From assembly GCA_013368325.1 (NCBI GenBank), contig JAACJK010000057.1, positions 1,302,001 through 1,366,000 of the forward strand: 64,000 nucleotides of DNA, given 5' to 3'. Shown here in pieces: positions 10,418-21,040 of this stretch. The number at the start of each line of letters is the position of its first letter. Position 1 is the first letter of the stretch. The DNA comes from Ephemerocybe angulata (Eukaryota; Basidiomycota; Agaricomycetes; Agaricales; Psathyrellaceae). Made by a program: the position numbers and the translations under genes. Under the pieces are notes generated by a model. That model worked only from the letters and a program-made list of their open reading frames with translations. It did not search any database and had not been told where the DNA came from.

Positions 10418-12687
10418 ATGGCGATCCAGGACGACAATGATTCCCAGTTCTGGGATCAGGTACTACAACGATACGCGACAGCCAAGCTCGAGGTCTCTCG
10501 TTTGACGGCTCAATTGGAACGTGAGCAAGAAGAGGTCGGTCCCAAGCAGCCTTGTTCGCTTCCGCGTCGACTTAATGGCTGCTTTGACGCGACGCAGAGC
10601 GATAAGCTTCGAAAGGAGCTTGCACGAGAGAAAGAGGAGAAGACTAATGCGACGACCACGACCACAAACGACAACACGACCGCGACACGGGAGGCCATCG
10701 CCCCCAGGGCTACGGTTGACGACGAGAACCGCGCAGTCGACGCTCAGAAGCTGAATGAACTTGAAGCCGGCATTGCACAGGCCGAAGAAAGCTACCAGAA
10801 GATTGCAAAGAAGGCGCGCCAATGTTGTACTCGGACCTCACGGCGGTCTGGCTTACCGGGTCTCTTTTGACAGCTTGAAGCCAATGCTACCACGATCAAC
10901 AACCTTCTCGAGAAAGCGGAGGCGCTCAAGTCTGAACGAGATGATATGGAAATCAAGAAGAACGAATGCACAAACGCGTTGAGGGTTGCGGAACATGATC
11001 TCGCAGAAGTGCGCGCCGAGAACGAGCGGCTAAAAGGCGCTGAAGCTCAACTCGCCCAAGCCCGCGCCGAGAATGAGCGCTTGCAAGCGATGGTAGGTCG
11101 CCTTTGAATGGCGCCGTTGCTGAGTAGTGCTGACCTATACATGGTCCTCTAGATTGAAAAGTTTGCGAGTGATCCATCTCCGACACCGCGGCCCAGTGGG
11201 TCTCTGCACTCAGCGGTACGCACCCGAAACCCACTGGCGTCCTCGAAGTCTCACTGCCTTTGTAGATCGCTCTTCAAAACGAAATTGAAAGGGTATATCA
11301 GCCAAGAGTGGCTGCACTGGAATCCGAGGTGTGTGTCTTGGAGAATCGCTATGGAAGGACCGCCAGTTCTGACGGCATGCCAGCTGGAGACACTACGTAA
11401 AACAAACTTTCAACTGCAAGAAGAACGAGACCATGCTCGAAGAGAGCACGAACTGGCTCGAACAAAACTAGACAAGATAAAGCAGTCGAAGACGGTCTTG
11501 CAAGATCAACTGAAAGGCCTGGGGCAAATAGTGAGCCAGGCTTCAGTGCTCTTTTCGTGCATTGTTAACTGACGTCTGTCAACAGACTCGTCAACGGCGA
11601 GAAAGTGTCAATAGCCAAAGTTCCGCCCGTATAACCCGAAGTCAAGCTGGTACACACACCAGTCCTCAGTCTACACTTTCCTCGTTGGTGATACCTCCCA
11701 GCATATCGAGCGCCTCACAAGCAGGTGGATCAAATCTGAATAAACCAAGCGCCTCTGGTGCACTGGCACTGGTCCTGCCCAATGGAAAAACTCTCGATGC
11801 AATAGATCTGACACTAAGTGAGGACGATGTCCCAACTCCTCGACCAGCCTTCACGGAAGTCGCTGTTCCTTGGTTAAGACAGAATGAATTGTCAAAAATT
11901 CCTGTCATCCAACCCGGGGTACCGCTACTCGAAAGCGAGAACGCTTTCAGCAGGGAGTTCATGGCGGCGAAATTAGGTGGAAGCATACAGCCGCTTGTCG
12001 TGAGGTGTGAAGTCTTTTTTCTCTCCTGTTTCGCATACTCATACCGCAATGATAGTGTTGCGAAGCAAGGCACCCTCGGGAAGAAGAGGAATATCACTAG
12101 CTACCTCTGTCCTGGTGTGGAGCACAATCCGTGGTGTCCAACTACCCCTGGACATCACGGCTACATATTCGTAGGCCTTGGTCGCGAAAAGGACTGGTTC
12201 AATGAGCCAGAAGAGCGCAATGTCTTCGTTGGGTTAAAGAAGGCCGGGAAGGACATGCGTAGATTCCGATACCTCGGAAAGTATCGTGTAGTGCGAGTCC
12301 ATCCGCTCGTCAAGGAAGAATGGGAAAGTCTATCAGAGCATGTGCGTAACTCGTCTGTCATAAAACTTTCCGTAGTTTGACCCTCCTCTTTCTGCTCCAC
12401 AGGTCAGAAATACGTATGCCAAAACGACGAAGGAGAAAACTAACGCTCGATCGGTTAGCGCCATCCTACGCGCATACGAAACTGGCGAACTGTCAGTTCC
12501 TTGTGTGCAACTGCAGTGCATCGGGTTCGACCAGGAACTTTACACGGCAATGGTGGAAATGAACGCGAGCTACACGCCCAAGGGCAAGTCATCTTCCTCT
12601 AGCTCACACAAGAGAGCGCTGGAATACGATGCTGATGATGATAGTGCGCGGAAAAGGCGCACATTGAGGGGTCTGGTTTCTTCGTGA
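10418..12687 (+). CDS. Coiled-coil protein with C-terminal DUF6697 domain
   Basis: Function unknown. The start MAIQDDNDSQFWDQVLQRYATAKLEV leads into a long charged coiled coil (LEREQEE, RENERL-type repeats AEVRAENERLKGAEAQLAQARAENERL) encoded by several small exons between 10418 and 11560. A low-complexity Ser/Thr/Arg part follows, and the last third matches what I know as DUF6697, a domain mostly seen in Agaricomycetes: LCPGVEHNPWCPTTPGHHGY, IFVGLGREKDWF, FRYLGKYRVVRVHPL, then CIGFDQELYTAM. The tail contains a basic stretch (SARKRRTL), a possible nuclear localisation signal. Exon joins near 10830-10880 and 12010-12060 are uncertain. The architecture, coiled coil plus conserved C-terminal domain, suggests a scaffold or chromatin-linked role but nothing in the sequence proves it. 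Confidence 0.8.
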
Positions 12688-12918
12688 TCGAACCTCTTTT
12701 GAAAGCCCCCATACCGCTTTGACGTGACACATATATCTACCATATCTTTATTACTGTATATTTAGTGTTTTCTTGTTGCTTTTCTGCTTTTCTGCTTGCA
12801 ATCTACTCACTCTCTCATTCAGACGGGAAACCCGCTCGGCATCAATGTTTGATCTAATCATCATTTGAGTAGCGACAAGCGCTCGTCCCTTTTCTCCTCT
12901 CCCAACTCATTCGTCAAA

Positions 12919-14409
12919 ATGGCCGCGTCTTCTAAACGCACTCCGTGTCTTCTAAGAAAGCCAGGTCAAAGAAATGAAACTTACCTACTGCTTTCTCTTG
13001 ACTGAAGCCGTGATAACGTGTAGATCGACCTTATCTCGCTCTGGGACTCGAGGGCTCCGCAAACAAGTTTGGTGCGGGTGTTATTCGACACGAACTAGAT
13101 GGATCCTCGACTGTCTTGTCCAATATCCGACACACTTATGTTACACCGCCTGGAGAGGGTTTCCAGCCTCGAGACACGGCTCTGCACCACCGAGAATGGG
13201 CGTTGAAAGTCATTAGCGACTGCATCGAAAAGGCGGGGATCTCGATGCACGATTTGGACTGCATTTGTTACACAAAAGGTGGGTATGTTTATCAAATGTC
13301 GATATAGGTATCGGATGGATTTTGAATTACTAGGTCCTGGAATGGGGGCACCTCTACAATCTGTAGCCTTGGTTGCGCGAACTCTCTCGCTGCTCTACGA
13401 GAAACCCTTGGTTGGTGTAAACCATTGTGTTGGCCGTGAGTCACTTTGAGTGTGGTATCTCGCAAGCGGGTGCTTACACACTATAGATATCGAGATGGGT
13501 CGGGAAATTACCGGTGCAAAGGATCCAATCGTTCTCTATGTGTCGGGAGGAAACACTCAAGTCATCGCCTACTCCCGCCAATGCTATCGGATCTTTGGAG
13601 AGACTTTGGACATTGCGGTTGGGAACTGTCTTGACCGGTTTGCCAGGGTTATCAACTTGAGAAACGATCCAAGCCCTGGTTACAACATTGAGCAGGAGGC
13701 GAAAAAGTCAGTCTGATAATTGCTTACTTTGCGGCTAGATGACCTACCTACAGTATTCTACAGGGGCCAGAGGCTTGTACCCCTGCCATACGCGACAAAG
13801 GGAATGGACGTCAGCCTGTCGGGTATCCTGACTTCAATCGAGGCATTGACTTACGACAAGCGGTACAGGGCCGATGGCCTTCCGCGAGGACCAGACGACA
13901 CCGACATCATCACCCCGGCGGACCTTTGCTTTTCATTACAAGAAACCGTGTACTCGATGCTGGTCGAGATCACGGAGCGTGCCATGGCACACGTAGGGAG
14001 TAAAGAGGTGCTCCTCGTTGGCGGTGTTGGATGTAAGCGCCTACCCTTTCGCCAGGCACAAGCTTCTCATGGCTAAATGCCGCAAATCTAGGCAATGAAA
14101 GACTGCAGCAAATGATGGCCATCATGGCGGAGGAGCGTGGAGGGAGTGTCTTTGCTACAGATGAAAGGTATACTCTTTTCTAGCTCCGTCATCTCGCGTT
14201 ATACTGACTCCCCCAGATTTTGCATCGACAACGGGATCATGATCGCCCAGGCTGGCCTTTTAGCTTTCCGATGTGGACTGACGACACCTTTACCGAAGAG
14301 CACTTGTACACAACGGTTCGTTCCCCCTTTCATCTCCTCTCTCCTCTTGCGCTAAAGACTGTTGAGTAGATTCCGTACAGACCAGGTCCCTGTGCTCTGG
14401 CGTCATTAA
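12919..14409 (+). CDS. KAE1: KEOPS complex tRNA N6-threonylcarbamoyltransferase (Kae1/OSGEP)
   Basis: Transfers threonylcarbamoyl from TC-AMP to A37 of ANN-decoding tRNAs (t6A), in cytosol and nucleus, as the catalytic subunit of KEOPS. The first exon, 12919-12964, joins to [24 protein letters not shown]-fold features present: [19 protein letters not shown], the metal-binding motif HCVGHIEMGR (completed across an intron near 13436-13486), [25 protein letters not shown], and the late GGVGCNERL segment and [13 protein letters not shown]. The C-terminus ends [12 protein letters not shown] after a final small intron. Introns are 50-70 nt. No mitochondrial presequence is seen, which fits Kae1 rather than the mitochondrial Qri7. 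The gene is followed by 800 bp of non-coding DNA. Confidence 0.95.
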
Positions 14410-15209
14410 CCCAGAGCTTGTTTTGGTCGACAAGGCCTTGGAAGGGCTTCCTTGGAACGCGTTCTCGGGAGTTGAAGGTTAAAAGATTGACCTCGGATAG
14501 TCAGTCTGACGCAAGTGCCACATCCCCATGTTACGATGCAGTACACACTCAAGACCGCGGCCCTCTCTTTTCTACTGGACAAGTTCTGGTAAAGGCAGGT
14601 AAAGCGTCGGCCCAAAGTGATAGCAACATATATAGTGCGAGTATAACAGAAACGCTAAAAGTTACAGCGGTTTTAGGAAAGCTTGACACTCCGCGCCGCA
14701 TGCACAAACACGCATGAATAAATAAAATAATTGGTTTTGCCCTATCATGGGTGCTCTAGTCAATTCTGAGGGTAGATTTTGGGTGGAACAGTCTTCACAA
14801 TAAATAAGACACTCATTTTGGTTGAGAAAAGGCCTTCTATTGGTCCGACGAAGTGAAGACCCATCAAGCTCACTTGCCAAGCCACCAAAACCGTGTATCA
14901 CAGCACAAGCTCAGTTTTTTGGATTCTTCTCCACCCTGAGCATCCATGAATTATACCAGAAGATATTACAGTCATGAAGTACATAAATTGAGGTACTAGG
15001 AGGCCAGGAGGAGTGTAAATGAATTTATTGATTTTTTGAACGGTTTCTTGTCATCCGATCATTGGTGTCAAGCTTTAGTAAAACAGCTGTAAAACATGAA
15101 CGCAATACGATCTAAGATAGGCTATGAAAGTTGCAAGTGCACAGGGTATATTATCTAAACGTGTCCGTTGGTATGTAGAGGGGGAGATCATGTTATGCCT
15201 TCCTGAATG
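14410..15209. other. Intergenic interval between KAE1 and glycosyltransferase gene
   Basis: 800 bp between two convergent genes. It becomes clearly AT-rich between about 14700 and 15180. Open frames are short and carry no recognisable motifs. I saw no tRNA-like cloverleaf and no repeat. Confidence 0.5.
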
Positions 15210-16298
15210 TCAGAGGTAATCAACCTGCGATGCGACCCATTGCGCCCCTTCAGGATCTGTCTTTTCCATTTCCTCGTGCATCTCATCGTAGGCACCCCAC
15301 CACCAATTGTCCATAGCCTGAAATTGGGGGCGTGGCGCGTTGCGTGATATCCAAGGTTTATCAGCGAGAATGTAATGAAGACACCGAACCTCTGCCTCGT
15401 CCCAGAGCTGTGGATGTACATCGGGGAGGGTTCGCAGGGCGTTATAGTACCATGGAAGAGGGACCCATTTCCCTCGGAACACGTGGGTGAGGAGATCTTG
15501 GTCTGGAAAAACAAAGCCTTTAACCGCGTCTTCGTCGTCTAGTGCACGAAGAACTCTGTCTGACAGCTCGGACGATGGTCTCAGGACCACTGTCCCCGAA
15601 TTCAGTTGGTGGTAAGGGCGAGGTGATCCGTTATACTTGGGCGGAGGAGATTTCGGGGTAGAGACAGCCGAGTATGCGCAATTGACGGGCAGCCTGTGAC
15701 ACAGATCGGCGGTCAGCAAGACGAGATATACGACAAAAAAGACGAGCTTCTCACCAATCCGCAGGATAATGCACCAGCTTCAGTGGGTTGCACGCGCATA
15801 CGTGGACCGCCGCAATCTGGTCTCGGGCGAGTTTGAGCACGAACAGTTCGTCCATGTTCCGTCGCACCAGCATGTCGCTGTCTAGAAGTACGATACGCTA
15901 GTCGGAAAATCAGGTCATGTAGAAAGCTCGATGAATGTCGTCATACTTCATATTCTATCAGCCCGAAGCCTCTACGAGTAGTAGGGGTATGAGCATGGGG
16001 GATCATGCGGGCGGGCTCACTCATACCTCAATTTAGTCCAGGTGTCGGCGAAACGATGATCGGATTCTGCGAGAGTGTGTCCGGAAGGAGGGTGAAGAGG
16101 GTCAACCTCCTTCATTAATATCCCAGCTCTCCGGAGGACCTCTCTGCTCTCTGCTGACAACGTGCGGGTGACCATCACGACAAGAGGATACTTGGAGCCG
16201 GATTTGCGGAGACTGTGCCATAGAACGAGGACTCCAGCAAGATAAGAAGTGCGGGTGAGCAGAGTAACATAGGCGAATCTTGGAGGGCCAACTGCCAT
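15210..16298 (-). CDS. Glycosyltransferase family 8-like protein (glycogenin/galactinol synthase fold)
   Basis: Predicted nucleotide-sugar-dependent retaining glycosyltransferase. The N-terminus FAYVTLLTRTSYLAGVLVLWHSL is the typical GT-A start in which the first strand binds the nucleotide sugar. A LLDSDMLVRRNMDELF segment spliced in near 15845-15900 supplies the DxD metal-binding motif. NSGTVVLRPS, FPDQDLLTHVF and the C-terminal HYILADKPW (with a conserved HxxxxKPW pattern) match GT8 proteins. Four exons separated by introns near 15700-15755, 15899-15950 and 15950-16020 give about 330 residues. No transmembrane helix or signal peptide is seen, so it is likely cytosolic. The acceptor could be inositol, glycogenin-like self or another sugar; the sequence does not tell. 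A galactinol-synthase-like or plant PGSIP-like role are alternatives. Confidence 0.85.
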
Positions 16299-16673
16299 TG
16301 AAAGTAGTCAAACGAGGCGAGGGACTGGGGACCGGGATATCGAGACATTGGGGGAGAGACTGCGAGTTTTAAGAAAGGGCGATTTGTCCTGGCCCGCTAG
16401 TTGCAATCGAAAGGATAACCTCAGCCCGAGAGTTGGATTTAGATTAGGAGAAAGCGGATGATGTTAATAGGAAGATACCAAATAGGACCTCGGATCCCGG
16501 AGAACCAGAACCCTCACCCTCGGGGAGGGAAGCATGTCTTAAGGCAAAAACCAGCAGTGGGGGCACAGAGACCGTTTTGATTAGTTATCTCATGAAGTGA
16601 TGTACAACATGTCCAGGCTGATGATCGTAGAAGGCGAGAGAAAGGTAGAGGGAATCTGTGCCGAGTTGAAGGC
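16299..16673. other. Interval upstream of glycosyltransferase gene and downstream of RPS28
   Basis: 375 bp holding the promoter of the GT8-like gene and the RPS28 3' end. It has no open frame of interest and no recognisable element. Confidence 0.5.
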
Positions 16674-17040
16674 TTAGCGCAGACGGCTGGAGAGGATGGG
16701 GTTGATCAGTCTAGGGGTATAGTGGCAGAAAATAAGCCACGCACCGGGCCTCACGCTCGCTCTCGAGCAAAGCGAGGATGTCCTGCTCCCTAACGGGTCC
16801 CTTGACGTTACGGATGATGGTGCGGGAGGTGTCGTCCATGAACTCGACACGGACCTGGGTGACACCACCACGGGAGCCAGTCCTTCCCAAGACCTAAGAA
16901 ACCGTAGGTTTTTCGTGTATTTTTTTATAGTAAAGGCCGCGAACCTTGATAACTTTGGCAAGCTTAACTGGGGCTTTTGATGAATCCTACAAGACATTGT
17001 TAAAACTAGGTCATATAACGGAGGAACCTAGGCTCACCAT
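16674..17040 (-). CDS. RPS28: 40S ribosomal protein S28 (eS28)
   Basis: Small-subunit ribosomal protein near the mRNA exit channel. Exons 17040-17038, 16986-16945, 16893-16745 and 16686-16674 join to exactly 69 codons including the stop. The product, 68 residues, contains [50 protein letters not shown] and ends [11 protein letters not shown], matching eS28 over its whole length. The first coding exon consists of the ATG alone, immediately followed by the donor GTGAGC; the last exon encodes only the final four residues. This pattern of a start-codon-only exon is repeated in the RPL22 gene of this window. Confidence 0.97.
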
Positions 17041-17275
17041 CTTTGAGTTGAGCGGGAGGGACCAGGAGAGGCTTGTGTGGATTTGATCAAGATGAATAAA
17101 GTTTACGATCCCACCGTTTTTCGAACTCCGGCTCAAATATTCGGCCTTTTGCGGGGCTCGGCTCCCGAGCGGCTCTTCTCTCCCCTCGGCGCTTACTACC
17201 AAAGGGCGTGCATTACTGGAAGAGGATTATAACAGGAACGTAATTAATTCTAAATTTACATCCGAAGAGCTACCT

Positions 17276-18791
17276 CTAGAGAGCCTTCGACGACGACTCG
17301 GATACTCCGGCTTCTAGGTGGTCGGCAGGCAGCCGCTTGACCTTGTTCTCGGCGCTCTTCCCTCGCAAAACGTTCTCAATATAGAACTCTCCAGCCTAGA
17401 ATCGAGGTGTTAAGAGTATATTGAGTGTGATTTATAGGATCAACATACCTTGTAGCTGCTTCGTACCAAAGGCCCGCTAGCGACATATAGGAAGCCAAGG
17501 TCTTCAGCAACCTTCTTCCAATGGTCGAACTCTGCAGGCTCAACGTAGCGATCGACTTTCATGTGGCGCTTCGTCGGTCGCATGTATTGACCAAAGGTAA
17601 CGACATCAACGTTTACTTTCCGGAGTTCTAGGATGGAAACGGGTTAGTTCATCCTCGGAGCTCCATTCGCTACAAGGAGATGCGTACGTTTGAGGGCGTC
17701 AAGGACCTGGTCGCTGTTTTCACCGACCCCAAGCATTATGCTCGTCTTTGTTACACGCACACCCTCTTGCTTAGCGCGCTCGAGGACACTCAGACTCTGC
17801 CTAAATGTTGCTCGTCGATCTCGAACGTAAGGCGTAAGCGCTTCGACGGTTTCGACGTTATGGGCATAGACGTCCAGCCCAGACTTGGCAACGAGCGAAA
17901 CATGGTCCAAATTGCCCGCAAAGTCTCCGGTGAGCGCCTCGACGAGGATGTGAGGAGCTCTAAGACAAGTTAAAAAGGTTGATTAAGTGGCTCGGAGATA
18001 GACGCACTTCTGCTTGATTTTCTGGATGGTTTCGGCGAAATGCCTGCAACCACCGTCGGCGAGGTCTGAGATAGGAAGGAAGGGTCAGGGATCTGAATCG
18101 ACGAGGAAGGTTTAACCTACCATCTCGATCAACACTTGTCAAGACGATGTAGCCTAGCCCCCAGCGGCTAATAGCCTCGGCCGTGTTTTCTGGCTCATGA
18201 GGGTCAAGAGGTGGAGGCGCTCTTGAAGTCTTGACCGAACAGAAGCGGCACCCTCGAGTGCATGTATCGCCCATCAGCTAGGGACTACTTGAGCACGACG
18301 TGAATAGCAGAATGGTTTCTTAAAAACACACCATGATAGTTGCCGTTGCAGCGCTTCGCCCTTCTGCCTCAGTCGCCCCGGGTTTACCACCCCAGCAGTC
18401 ACCAATATTCGGACAGCGGGCTTCTTCGCATACTGTGTGAAGCTTCAACCCTCTGAGGTCCTTCTTAATTTTGGAAAAGGAAGCTCCAGTAGGAATAGAC
18501 GTTTTGAGGTAGGAAGGCAGTCGGGGGCTACCACGGAGAATGAACTATGAGTCGGGTGACGCAATATGGCAGAAGGCTACGGAGAACTCACCCTTTAGTG
18601 TTCCCAAGAACCACTCGCTCGGGCTGGACGTCTCCAGCAATGAAATCGTCCAGAGAAGGCCCACCCTCCAATACTGCTTTGAATTTGGACTGTGATGAGG
18701 AAGCTCCGGCAGGGGGTGTGCTTGCAGTCGCCAGGCACCGCAGACCTCCCAGCGAGCGTCGCAACCTGGCCGCTTTGCACAACGAAGCCAT
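17276..18791 (-). CDS. LIP5: Mitochondrial lipoyl synthase (radical SAM)
   Basis: Inserts two sulfurs into octanoyl groups on E2 and GcvH proteins to make lipoate. The N-terminus [20 protein letters not shown] is a mitochondrial presequence. The auxiliary iron-sulfur cluster motif [13 protein letters not shown] lies near 18385-18435 and the radical-SAM motif [12 protein letters not shown] near 18230-18275. Further conserved segments are [66 protein letters not shown] and the C-terminal VRSSYKAGEFY with the serine that ligates the auxiliary cluster. About seven exons; the protein ends SSSKAL with a TAG at 17276. It starts 200 bp from the divergent CMC1 gene. PDC-E2 in this window is one of its substrates. 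Confidence 0.96.
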
Positions 18792-18991
18792 ATTGTAGGG
18801 GAGGCTGTGAGGAGAAAGCGAGGGGAGGGGAAGGACAGAAACCTGGGGTCGACGAAGGAGGAGGTGAGGATTACTCCGCGCCGATCCCGCCTTTGGCTGT
18901 GCTTGCAAGTCGCGTCCGTGACAAACCAGCGAACACCCGGATCGGTCGGAGGCATTATTTCCGACTTGCCAACACCGACGACTGTGCTGGA
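18792..18991. promoter_or_regulatory. Shared upstream region of LIP5 and CMC1
   Basis: Only 200 bp separate the two start codons, so both mitochondrial genes are probably driven from one short bidirectional promoter. No specific binding site was assigned. If CMC1 has an additional upstream exon the interval is shorter still. Confidence 0.5.
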
Positions 18992-19361
18992 ATGAATGCC
19001 TTGTCGAGACGCGAAGAAGATACCCTGCTCAAGGTGACCAAGGCCCGCGCCTTGAGGGAGTGCGACACAGTCGTCAAAGGTCCGTGTTCGTACAGAATAT
19101 CTCTCTCGGCTCGTCGACTGAACTTCTCGCAGCCTTTGCGGCTTGTGCTTCGGGACGGACGGTTTCTGTTGCTTGGGCTTGCAAGGACCAGCTCAAGGTG
19201 GTGCAAGAATGCATGGTACAATTGTGCGTATGGCTTAGTTGGCTACTTTCGAGGTTCTGACGGTCAACAGCACCGCGCCTGAACCGATGGAAGCGATTCG
19301 GAAAGAGTACCTGCGCCTACGTGCACAGAATCCAGACTCTCCAGAACCAATTCTCAAATGA
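18992..19361 (+). CDS. CMC1: Twin CX9C protein, CMC1-type cytochrome c oxidase assembly factor
   Basis: Small intermembrane-space protein imported by the Mia40 disulfide relay and involved in COX1 maturation. Exons 18992-19079, 19133-19223 and 19271-19361 total 270 nt, 89 residues. The start MNALSRREEDTLLK resembles the LSxREE segment of Cmc1. Both halves of the helical hairpin are present: CDTVVKAFAAC and CKDQLKVVQEC, each exactly CX9C. The tail contains a helix with charged residues (MEAIRKEYLRLRAQ). Fungal Cmc1 proteins often begin somewhat earlier, so a further 5' exon is possible. It converges on PEX11, 128 bp away. Confidence 0.88.
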
Positions 19362-19489
19362 TCGCAGTGGATTCCTTCACCTCCCATTCATGGCAGCATA
19401 CGACAAAAACTTGGATATAATTTATAGAGGTGATATAAAAAATACAGATAATCCCATTACACGAAATACGGATTTGGTGGGGAAGCGCT

Positions 19490-20514
19490 CTACTTTCCAC
19501 CAACCACCGACTTCCATTGGTTTTGTGCGCCAAGAATTGAAGACGCAAGGCTGAAGCACATTCGCGAGGGAAAGTCAGCAATGGTCGGGTCTGCAAACCG
19601 AACATATGAACGCACCCCAATAGACCCAAAGTACCTTCGCTGAGGCTGTAAAGCTCGATGCTGGTTGCAGGGAGAGAGACGTCGAGCAGGTCGATAACTA
19701 GCTGGCGACGGGTAGCCAAGCGTGCCCTATTGGTCTATCAGCGCCTGTCAAGCATACGCAGTGAAACTGGACGAACTTTTCAACAGCAGCCAGTCGTGTT
19801 TCCCGAGCAGCTTCTTCGGAAAGGTCCTTCTCTCCCCAAGGCTTGCTTTGGTTGAGTTTCTTAGACTCCGCGGCCAGGCGTGCAGTCTTCAGAACGCCGT
19901 TGACCAAGTTGAAGGCGATACCAGCGAGCCAGAACTTGGCCGACGTTCTGGAGACCCTCTTCGCGGTTTCAGGAGCGAGTTTGATGAACTTGACAGCATT
20001 GGCCTATGTTCCGGGTGAGAAGAGGGTCATAGTCCGACGATGGATCGACATACCCAGACGAAGAGGTCGTAAGAGAGGTATGCAGAGTACGCAATCTGGC
20101 GAGCAACTGCCAGAACGACCTCTATAGCTGGTCCAGATGCCAAGGAAGCCTTGAGAGCAGCCTGCAAGTGCTCAATCGGCTTTCCGATCCTCAAGACTGA
20201 CACGTCCCTGGTTAGGGCACGGCTCGGGACTGTGGACAAAATGACGTACGTTTGCGAGAGGTTCCGAGATGGGACTTGAGGGCGTTCCACCGAGCAGCCT
20301 CCTCCTTGTTTCCCTTCCTCAAGAGGTACCACGTATAGAAGCGAGAGAAGTATTGGACAGCACGATAAAGCTAAGCGCGCGACCGGGTCAGGGATGGCCC
20401 AAACTGATCTGATCTGTTGGGACGCACCTTGTCCCTTCCGACGGTCGTTGCGGTGAACTTGAGACCTTGGGAGACGGTGGGGTGGAGGATAACCTGGGCT
20501 GCGATTGTTGCCAT
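19490..20514 (-). CDS. PEX11: Peroxisomal membrane protein PEX11
   Basis: Elongates and tubulates the peroxisomal membrane ahead of division. Start MATIAAQVILHPTVSQGLKF followed by TTVGRDK, then after an intron LYRAVQYFSRFYTWYLLRKG, the amphipathic-helix region of the family. RIGKPIEHLQAAL, SYDLFVWANAVKFIKL, FWLAGIAFNLVNGV and the C-terminal LYSLSEGTLGLLGLASSIL, ending GAQNQWKSVVGGK, all align with PEX11. The last intron (near 19550-19605) has a clear branch-point-like GCTGAC and TTCAG acceptor; reading through it gives a false extension. Stop TAG at 19490. It diverges from fumarase over about 530 bp. Confidence 0.93.
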
Positions 20515-21040
20515 TTCGAAAGGTGGAATTGGGATAGGAAAGAGGAAGAAGCCGGTCATTTATCACCCCCTAGACCATTCGCCGCGATTACACGTGATTG
20601 TCTCCAAGAAACCCCAGACAGCGGCATTCTGGGTGCTCAGCGACCACCGGTACGATGTCCAGAGGGTGGGCTGAATCGCTATATATACCATGCAGTCGTC
20701 GAGGCCCAATGGCCGCTGTAACCCGCTGGAGGCGATTCCCGGTCGCTTAGACTCCCGGCGCCTATGACGCTATGCAGGAATCGCGTACTCGGCGCGAGCA
20801 TATGCGCAAAAGTCAAAGCGCGCAATCCCAATCCTGTTTCCGCTGTTCTTTGATAGCCCGGAGACGCGTTGGACATCGGCGAAGCGTCATCTTGCTCACG
20901 GCGAGATTGCGGAGGAAATCGGGCGGGAACAGCCGATCGTGACGGGCTTGGGTCGAGTTGTGAGAAGAGCGCTTACTGCCCTTTCATCACACCGTCTACC
21001 ACCGTCGCCGCCGTCGTCCATCGCGTCCACTCCCCGCAAA
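20515..21040. promoter_or_regulatory. Upstream region of PEX11 and fumarase
   Basis: 526 bp between divergent start codons. Frames crossing it on either strand are extensions of neighbouring exons or lack motifs. The fumarase 5' leader just before 21041 is pyrimidine- and CCG-rich. No specific regulatory site was assigned. Confidence 0.45.
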
